In this document: positions 45,205 to 50,406 of the stretch, one piece after another
Position numbering within the stretch: position 1 is the first letter of the stretch
Layout of the letters: every line of letters starts with the position of its first letter
Source: Marinisporobacter sp.
GTDB taxonomy: Bacteria > Bacillota > Clostridia > Peptostreptococcales > Thermotaleaceae
Direction: 5' to 3'
Assembly (NCBI GenBank): GCA_025210395.1
Contig: JAOARV010000022.1
Span: 1-50,406, forward strand
DNA length: 50,406 nucleotides
The notes under the pieces: model-generated
Database searches by the model: none
What the model was told of the DNA's origin: nothing
The model's input: only the letters and a program-made list of their open reading frames with translations
Translations under genes and position numbers: made by a program

Positions 45205-45233
45205 ACATAATAGATATGTTTTTTTCATATAAT
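45205..45233 (+). promoter_or_regulatory. Sigma-E-like promoter of the second acyltransferase unit
   Basis: ACATAAT (45205-45211), 14 bp, CATATAAT (45226-45233) is nearly identical to the element at 37989-38016, including the T-rich spacer end. It lies 80 bp upstream of the next start. Confidence 0.5.
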
Positions 45234-45312
45234 TAAATGAAAAATAGTTAGTAAGTTGTACATAATAGAGGAAGAATTTATTTTTATCAATTTGATTATA
45301 GGGAGTGATAGA

Positions 45313-46212
45313 ATGTTATCTTTAGTAAAGAATGTTTCCCAAAATGCAAATGTGTATCAAGATGGATATTTTGATAATTTAGGGTTTACACGTACGAAAA
45401 GTAGTAATGAAAAACTATTGGTTTTTTTAAATGATAGTAAATATTTACCAGAGTTCTATAGAAACAAAAACATTTCATGTGTAATATGTTCCAAAAACAT
45501 TTTTGATGCTATAAAAGATATTGACAATATGGGTATATGTATCACTGATGAACCTAAAGAACTTTTTTATAAATTTCATAACTATTTATTTGAAAATACA
45601 AATTTTTATAAAAAAAAATTAAAGAATCAGATTGATGATACTGCTCAGATTCATCCAACAGCATATATTGAAGATCATAATGTAATCATCAAAAAGGGTG
45701 CAGTTATAGAGGCTAATGTAACAATCTTAAATAATGTTTATATTGGAGAAAATACAATTATAAGAGCTGGTACAGTAATTGGATCAGAAGGATTTCAATT
45801 TATTAGAACCAAAAATGATATTATATCTGTTAAACATGCAGGAAAAGTAATCATACATAATGATGTTGAAGTACAAGCTAATAGCTGTGTATGCAAAGGA
45901 GTGTTCAATGATATTACAGAAATTGGAGAGAAAACAAAAATTGATAATCTAGTGCATATCCCACATGGTGTTAAAATAGGAAAAAGATGTTTAATTGTAG
46001 CAAATGCTATGATAGGAGGGTATGTTACTATTGGAGATGATGTATGGATTGGACCTTCTTCAAGTATTGTGAATTCTATAGACATTGGAGATCAAGCAGA
46101 TATTAAGATTGGAGCAGTTGTTACAAAAAATGTTGAGTCAGGTCAATCTGTAAGTGGAAATTTTGCTATTGAACATAGTAAATTTATTAATTTTATTAAA
46201 TCAATTAGGTAA
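45313..46212 (+). CDS. LpxD-like hexapeptide acyltransferase (copy 2)
   Basis: This 299-residue protein has an N-terminal alpha/beta domain like the LpxD sugar-binding part (KLLVFLNDSKYLPEF, GICITDEPKELF). A hexapeptide beta-helix follows (AQIHPTAYIED, YIGENTIIRAGTVIGSEGFQF, VHIPHGVKIGKRC, MIGGYVTIGDDVWIGPSSS). His residues in VHIPHG occupy the catalytic position. Its architecture is closer to LpxD than copy 1, but the protein is shorter. ATG 45313 follows GGGAGTG; the frame is open upstream to 45256 without a better site. It is followed after 30 nt by a deacetylase gene. Confidence 0.82.
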   Translation: MLSLVKNVSQNANVYQDGYFDNLGFTRTKSSNEKLLVFLNDSKYLPEFYRNKNISCVICSKNIFDAIKDIDNMGICITDEPKELFYKFHNYLFENTNFYKKKLKNQIDDTAQIHPTAYIEDHNVIIKKGAVIEANVTILNNVYIGENTIIRAGTVIGSEGFQFIRTKNDIISVKHAGKVIIHNDVEVQANSCVCKGVFNDITEIGEKTKIDNLVHIPHGVKIGKRCLIVANAMIGGYVTIGDDVWIGPSSSIVNSIDIGDQADIKIGAVVTKNVESGQSVSGNFAIEHSKFINFIKSIR

Positions 46213-46242
46213 ATAATATATATCATTTAAAGGAGATTGAAT

Positions 46243-46968
46243 ATGTTTAACTATGAATTTTATGGAGAGTGCTTAAAGATTTTAAAAAAATCAGGGTATA
46301 GTTTTGAAAGCTTTTCTTCAGAGAAATATAGTGAGAAATATATTGTTTACTTAAGACATGATGTGGATAATGACTTTTTAGGAGCGTATAACTTAGCAAA
46401 GATTGAAAGTCAAAATAAAGCAAAATCAATTTTCTTTTTTCTGCCTAATCATAGTTTATATAATATGCTTTCGTTTGAATGTTTATCTTTAATCAAGAAA
46501 ATAAATAATATGGGACATGAAATAGGTATTCATATAGATGCAAGTCTATTTAAAGAGCACAAAGAATTAGTGGAGTATACAAAAAATACATTCCATTATT
46601 ATTCAGACTATTTACCCATTACAAATATTATTTCTTTCCATTGTCCAACTCCGTTGATTCTAAATAATAACATTGTTATAGATGGATTTATTAATACTTA
46701 TGAAAAAAGATTTTTTAAAGATATAAAGTATTTTTCGGATAGCAATAGACGGAAATTCTGGAAAAATAATTTTTATGATTCTATTAAAAAGGGATTGTCT
46801 ATGCAATTTTTAACCCATCCATTTTGGTGGGGACATTTCGAACAATCTATCTATGAGTCATATAACAATTTTTCTAAAAAGATGGATTTATATAAAAATA
46901 GAGCATTAATAAGAAATGCAGAACCTATTTCAATAATAGCTTCATGGTTGAACCAAGAGGACAATTAA
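46243..46968 (+). CDS. WbmS/NodB-like polysaccharide deacetylase family protein
   Basis: This 241-residue protein begins with the metal-site signature YLRHDVDNDF (the Asp pair of carbohydrate esterase family 4) and has SIFFFLPNHSLY. The histidine motif is GHEIGIHIDASLF, and a late TNIISFHCP and FLTHPFWWG follow. This is the WbmS-like subgroup seen in O-antigen clusters. It may remove an N-acetyl group from a sugar so that a longer acyl can be attached, or act on an alternative ester; this is inferred. AAAGGAGA lies 8 nt before ATG 46243. There is no signal peptide, so it acts in the cytosol. Confidence 0.78.
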   Translation: MFNYEFYGECLKILKKSGYSFESFSSEKYSEKYIVYLRHDVDNDFLGAYNLAKIESQNKAKSIFFFLPNHSLYNMLSFECLSLIKKINNMGHEIGIHIDASLFKEHKELVEYTKNTFHYYSDYLPITNIISFHCPTPLILNNNIVIDGFINTYEKRFFKDIKYFSDSNRRKFWKNNFYDSIKKGLSMQFLTHPFWWGHFEQSIYESYNNFSKKMDLYKNRALIRNAEPISIIASWLNQEDN

Positions 46969-47015
46969 GATTGGTGTATTTTTTACTTTTAAGAATTTGA
47001 TGGAATGATGAAAAA

Positions 47016-47052
47016 TAGTCATGACTACTAGAATCGTTAGTGGTCATGACTA
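47016..47052. terminator. Bidirectional terminator between convergent operons
   Basis: TAGTCATGACTACTA (47016-47030) and TAGTGGTCATGACTA (47038-47052) form a 15-bp stem with one G-T pair and a 7-base loop. There are A residues on the left and a T-containing flank on the right. It separates the deacetylase gene from the minus-strand glycan operon. Confidence 0.75.
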
Positions 47053-47056
47053 AATA

Positions 47057-48049
47057 TTATTGTATATCTTTTGGTAATATTTTTTCTTTTTTTAAAGTAT
47101 CAATTATATATGCTGCCCGCTGCGTATAAGTGTAGTTTGAAACAGCGAGCTTTCCTTGCTTACGTATTTTTTCACGATTTTCAGGCCTACTTAAATAATA
47201 GTGTACTAATTCTAATGTTTCTTGAGGAGATGAAGAAACAATTAGATCCTGTCCTGGTTTGAATAAATTTCTGAGGGCTAACGTATCAGCAGTGAGTAAG
47301 AATCCTTCACAACCTAAAATCTCATAAGTACGTTGTGTAAGTTGTGTGTAATGATTTTGTAGACCAAGTACAATATCTGCACTACTATATACTTTTGTTG
47401 CTTCAGAATAAGGTAGATATCCATGAATCCAATCATTTGGTATGTCACATCTAATAATTGGATTCATTTTTTCCCAATCATGTCCCCAAAAATCAATACG
47501 AATATTCTGTTTAAGAAGTGGGTAGATGAGGGTCTTAATGGATTGTAAACGATAAGAATGAGGTTCATCTTTAAGAACGTGTGCATATGAATTTGCTACA
47601 ATAGCAATAGAACAATTATATTTACGATTCTTTTTCTCTCGATAATGAATCTTTGGGTTGTATCCATAATCCATATAAGCTGCCCGAATGCCAAGTTTTT
47701 TAAAATAATCAACTCTTGATTTGCAGATAGTAAAAACAAAATCAGGAGATAGTGCTTTAATTAAAGGAAGAACAAAAAGATGGGTAAATGCTGGATCTTC
47801 AAGGGACCAGTAAACATTTGGAATTTTATATTTTTTTGCATATTTTGAAATACATTTTTGATAGATTGGTGATTGACATAATCCCCAACCCATAGAAAGA
47901 ATAAGATGAGGCTTAAATTTATGAATCAGTTTTGCAATTTTTTGTTCGTTTAATTTACCAGAAATTTCAACTTCATGTCCTAAATCTTTAAAGGCACTAG
48001 GAAGTAAGGTATTAAATACTTCATTGCACTCAAAAAAAAGAACACGCAT
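47057..48049 (-). CDS. CgeB-like glycosyltransferase
   Basis: This 330-residue protein of the CgeB/DUF3880 group has two Rossmann-like halves (GT-B fold). The N-terminal half contains ILSMGWGLCQSP and PNVYWSLEDPAFTH. The C-terminal half contains ADIVLGLQNHYTQLTQRTYEILGCEGFLLTAD, the conserved donor-site region. CgeB in Bacillus adds glycan to the outermost spore layer (crust), so a spore role is suggested. ATG 48049 with AGGAGGG is the start; an upstream in-frame ATG at 48085 lacks a site and would overlap the previous gene. It is the last gene of the three-gene minus-strand operon. Confidence 0.82.
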   Translation of the reverse strand: MRVLFFECNEVFNTLLPSAFKDLGHEVEISGKLNEQKIAKLIHKFKPHLILSMGWGLCQSPIYQKCISKYAKKYKIPNVYWSLEDPAFTHLFVLPLIKALSPDFVFTICKSRVDYFKKLGIRAAYMDYGYNPKIHYREKKNRKYNCSIAIVANSYAHVLKDEPHSYRLQSIKTLIYPLLKQNIRIDFWGHDWEKMNPIIRCDIPNDWIHGYLPYSEATKVYSSADIVLGLQNHYTQLTQRTYEILGCEGFLLTADTLALRNLFKPGQDLIVSSSPQETLELVHYYLSRPENREKIRKQGKLAVSNYTYTQRAAYIIDTLKKEKILPKDIQ

Positions 48050-48072
48050 AGAAATATTCCCTCCTTTTTGTT

Positions 48073-49038
48073 TTACTTTATACAAATTATTTCTGAAATT
48101 TTATCTGCTATTTCCAAAGCTTTAAGTCCATCAAGTCCATCTACAATTGGCTTTTGATTGGTTTGAATTGATTTAATAAATGAAATAATTTGTTCTTTTA
48201 AGGGATTAGTCATTTTAACATATACTTTTTCTGTAATATTTTCTTGTTTATATTGAATATCATAGCCAGTGTTAAGTTTAAAATTAGTTTGTCTTGAGAT
48301 CCTAATGATTCTATTTAAATAATCTACATAAATATAGGAATTCTTTGCATGAATTGTAAGCAACCTTATTTTATCTTCAGTTACACGACTAGCAGTTATA
48401 CTAACTAATATATTGTTTGAAAATTCTATTATTCCTTGGGCATAATCTAAATATTTATCATTGTAGACACATTTTCCTTGAGCATAGATGGTATCTATTT
48501 TTGCATTAACAATCCAATTCATAATATCTAAGTCATGAATCATCAGATCATGAATTACATCTGTATCAAATATTCTTTGATCATAAGGACTAAGTCTTTG
48601 AAAATCTAAAGAAATAATCTGTTCATTTTTTAAAATTTTAGGAAGTTCTTTAATAGCAGGATTAAATCGTTCAATATGTCCAATTTGTAAAGTCAATCCA
48701 TTATATTTACAAACATCAATCAAATGAATAGCTTCTTTTTGTGTTTTGCAAATAGGTTTTTCCATTAGAATATGTTTCTTTTTATTTGCACATAATAATC
48801 CATACGTATAATGAAGAGAAGTTGGTACAGCAATAGTAACAGCATCTATTTTTTCTAGTAAATCGTCAATTTGAGAAAATGAAGGAATGTTATATTGAGT
48901 AGAAATATTATGTGATCTTAGCTCATCTACATCATAAAAACCAATTAATTCCACATCTTTTGGTAGTTCTTTGTACATCTTAATATGCTTTTCTCCCATT
49001 TTTCCAGCACCAATTATGCCTACTTTTATTTTATTCAT
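48073..49038 (-). CDS. Gfo/Idh/MocA-family sugar oxidoreductase
   Basis: This 321-residue NAD(P)-dependent oxidoreductase has the N-terminal Rossmann motif VGIIGAGKMGEKH and the catalytic-lysine motif ILMEKPICKT. It continues with VIHDLMIHDLDIMNWI in the C-terminal domain. The partner upstream is a DegT aminotransferase whose gene overlaps it by 8 nt. Such pairs (WlbA/WlbC type, or GnnA/GnnB) oxidise C3 of a UDP-sugar and then aminate it. The exact substrate cannot be read from the sequence. Confidence 0.85.
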   Translation of the reverse strand: MNKIKVGIIGAGKMGEKHIKMYKELPKDVELIGFYDVDELRSHNISTQYNIPSFSQIDDLLEKIDAVTIAVPTSLHYTYGLLCANKKKHILMEKPICKTQKEAIHLIDVCKYNGLTLQIGHIERFNPAIKELPKILKNEQIISLDFQRLSPYDQRIFDTDVIHDLMIHDLDIMNWIVNAKIDTIYAQGKCVYNDKYLDYAQGIIEFSNNILVSITASRVTEDKIRLLTIHAKNSYIYVDYLNRIIRISRQTNFKLNTGYDIQYKQENITEKVYVKMTNPLKEQIISFIKSIQTNQKPIVDGLDGLKALEIADKISEIICIK

Positions 49039-50113
49039 AATGATTGATCACCTCAGCAACCTTTTGAATATCTTCTTTTGATAAAGCAGGATGTACTGGA
49101 ATAGATACAACCTCATTACTTATTTTCATAGCAATAGGTGTTTCCAAAGGATTATAACCTAATTGCGTATAGTAGGGCTGTGCATTTAATGGAATAGGAT
49201 AGTATATGCCAAATCCAATACCATGTTTTTCTAGATGATTGATAAATTTCTCTCTATTTTTCACTTTGATTGTATACTGATGATATACGTGTTTACAGTT
49301 TTTTGGTACAGTAGGCAAAGTAATTACATCATTTTTAATATTTTCACTATAATATTTAGCATTTTTTATTCTTTTAGCATTAAAAGTATTTAATTTTTTC
49401 AATTGTTCAAGGCCTATAGCAGCTGCTATATTTGTCATTCGAAAATTATATCCTAGTTGTGTATGAATATAACGTTCTTGTTGCCCATGATTAATAATTG
49501 CTTGAACCTTTTTATAAAGGGATTTATTGTTTGTAAGAAGCATTCCCCCTTCACCAGTAGTCATATTTTTAGTAGGATAAAAGCTATAGGTAGAAGCTAT
49601 TCCAAAGCTACCAACAGTTTGATTATTATATTTAGCGCCATGAGATTGGGCACAGTCTTCAATAAGAAGCAAATTATATTTTTTAGTTAATTCCATTAGT
49701 TTATCCATATTGCAGGGAAGCCCAAACAAATGAACGATCAATAGGGCTTTAATATCAGAATTATTTTTTAAGATCTGTTCAACACTAGAAGGATCAATGT
49801 TGAAGGTATTAGGATCAATATCTGCAAAAACAGGTACAGCTTTTTCGAATAATAGGCTATTAGCTGTAGCTGCAAAAGTAAATGGGGTTGTAATAACTTT
49901 ATCTCCAGGTTGGATAGCAGCTGCAATAACAGCAGCATGTAATGCTGTTGTACCTGATGAAGTTGCTATAGCATAATTTACTTCCATATATTCAGCAAAT
50001 TTTTTTTCAAAATCTAAAACTGTTTTACCAGAAGCAATCATTCCACTATTCATGATTTTTTGAACATGTAAAATTTCTTCTTTTTCGATCATAGGCTTAG
50101 CAATTTGAATCAT
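49031..50113 (-). CDS. DegT/DnrJ/EryC1/StrS-family sugar aminotransferase
   Basis: This 360-residue PLP enzyme makes amino sugars on nucleotide carriers. The PLP-phosphate region is SSGTTALHAA, the Asp/Gln region is LIEDCAQSHGA and the internal aldimine Lys is in YSFYPTKNMTTGEGG. The C-terminal YPIPLNAQPYY is typical of the WbpE/WlbC/GnnB-type branch. It leads the minus-strand operon, has AAGGAGAG before the start, and overlaps the oxidoreductase by 8 nt. Confidence 0.9.
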   Translation of the reverse strand: MIQIAKPMIEKEEILHVQKIMNSGMIASGKTVLDFEKKFAEYMEVNYAIATSSGTTALHAAVIAAAIQPGDKVITTPFTFAATANSLLFEKAVPVFADIDPNTFNIDPSSVEQILKNNSDIKALLIVHLFGLPCNMDKLMELTKKYNLLLIEDCAQSHGAKYNNQTVGSFGIASTYSFYPTKNMTTGEGGMLLTNNKSLYKKVQAIINHGQQERYIHTQLGYNFRMTNIAAAIGLEQLKKLNTFNAKRIKNAKYYSENIKNDVITLPTVPKNCKHVYHQYTIKVKNREKFINHLEKHGIGFGIYYPIPLNAQPYYTQLGYNPLETPIAMKISNEVVSIPVHPALSKEDIQKVAEVINHYE

Positions 50114-50321
50114 TCTATCTACTCTCCTTACATGAAAAATTAGAGTGTATTTTCTCTTTTGTTTATCATATACGTTTAAAGCATTTTATGTACCGAAAAA
50201 TTCGGGGTTTAAAAAAAGTTATTTGGATTGGAAATTATTAAATAATAAATAGGCATATCTTTAGATATATCTCATATTCCGGCTAACTAATATTTCCAAA
50301 TAACATAATAAAATTTCAAAA
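50114..50321. other. Intergenic region before divergent genes
   Basis: This AT-rich stretch between the aminotransferase (minus strand) and the last gene (plus strand) holds a short inverted repeat CCGAAAAATTCGG near 50193-50205. I see no coding sequence and no convincing promoter for the minus-strand operon. Confidence 0.4.
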
Positions 50322-50346
50322 AGGAATTTCATCATTTATCTCGAAT
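50322..50346 (+). promoter_or_regulatory. Candidate sigma-H-type promoter for the last gene
   Basis: AGGAATT (50322-50328), 11 bp, CTCGAAT (50340-50346). It matches the element at 8619-8643 in both boxes and in the middle of the spacer (TCATTTA). Position fits transcription from about 50353, 29 bp before the ATG. Confidence 0.55.
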
Positions 50347-50381
50347 AATAAATTAATAAAGTAAAACTCGAGGTGAGATAA

Positions 50382-50406
50382 ATGACTTTTGATTTTAAAA
50401 ATATAA
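50382..50406 (+). CDS. 5' end of a gene running off the window
   Basis: ATG 50382 is preceded by GAGGTGAG at the right distance and reads MTFDFKNI before the window ends. Too little is present to assign a product. Confidence 0.6.

Overview
The window looks like a chromosomal segment of a low-GC, endospore-forming, amino-acid-fermenting member of the Clostridia. This rests on the AT-rich coding sequence, strong AGGAGG-type ribosome sites, the clostridial order queA-tgt-yajC-SCIFF-secDF, sporulation genes (BofC-like, SpoIID-like, CgeB-like), a T-box leader, and a complete coenzyme-B12-dependent ornithine fermentation operon. The species cannot be fixed from the sequence alone.

Layout. 1-822: decayed DNA with a broken DUF3883-like gene. 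0.8-6.4 kb: a lipoprotein whose 3' end appears frameshifted, a BofC-like secreted protein, ruvA, ruvB and a SpoIID/LytB protein. 6.4-13.8 kb: queA, tgt, yajC, a membrane protein, the 46-residue six-cysteine SCIFF peptide with its radical SAM maturase, a gamma-type carbonic anhydrase-like protein, secD and secF. 14.0-19.7 kb: apt, the bifunctional (p)ppGpp enzyme rel, dtd, a metallo-hydrolase, a tiny helix-turn-helix protein and hemZ. 19.75-23.1 kb: a T-box leader followed by hisS-aspS. 23.2-26.3 kb: an RseC-like protein, a split ThrE-type exporter on the minus strand, and glyA.

26.4-36.0 kb: a RocR-like sigma-54 activator, then a near-perfect -24/-12 promoter driving ord, ortA, ortB, oraS, oraE and a MutL-like reactivase, with orr (ornithine racemase) after a hairpin. 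Two identical 14-bp palindromes exactly 22 bp apart lie about 140 bp upstream of the promoter and are the likely activator sites. Together these genes convert L-ornithine to D-ornithine, then 2,4-diaminopentanoate, then 2-amino-4-ketopentanoate, and finally acetyl-CoA plus alanine.

36.0-50.4 kb is the accessory region and the best candidate for an undescribed system. A protein with about 18 SHAEG-type 14-residue repeats and a probable peptidase G2 self-cleaving end is followed by a compact acyl-assembly operon: ACP, two tandem ketoacyl synthases III, SDR, second ACP, second SDR, AMP-forming ligase, dedicated AcpS and an LpxD-like acyltransferase. Next comes a second unit with another LpxD-like acyltransferase and a WbmS/NodB-like deacetylase. 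Facing it is an operon of DegT aminotransferase, Gfo/Idh/MocA oxidoreductase and CgeB-like glycosyltransferase. The set contains ketoreductases but no dehydratase or enoyl reductase, so a 3-hydroxyacyl-ACP product is predicted. The oxidoreductase/aminotransferase pair is of the kind that makes 3-amino sugars. Both acyl units are preceded by near-identical motifs (ACATAAT, 13-14 bp, CATATAAT) resembling mother-cell sigma-E promoters. My working hypothesis is a sporulation-linked pathway that makes an N-(3-hydroxyacyl)amino-sugar glycan for the spore surface, using lipid-A-like chemistry in a Gram-positive lineage. The gene families are well supported; the product, timing and location are inference.
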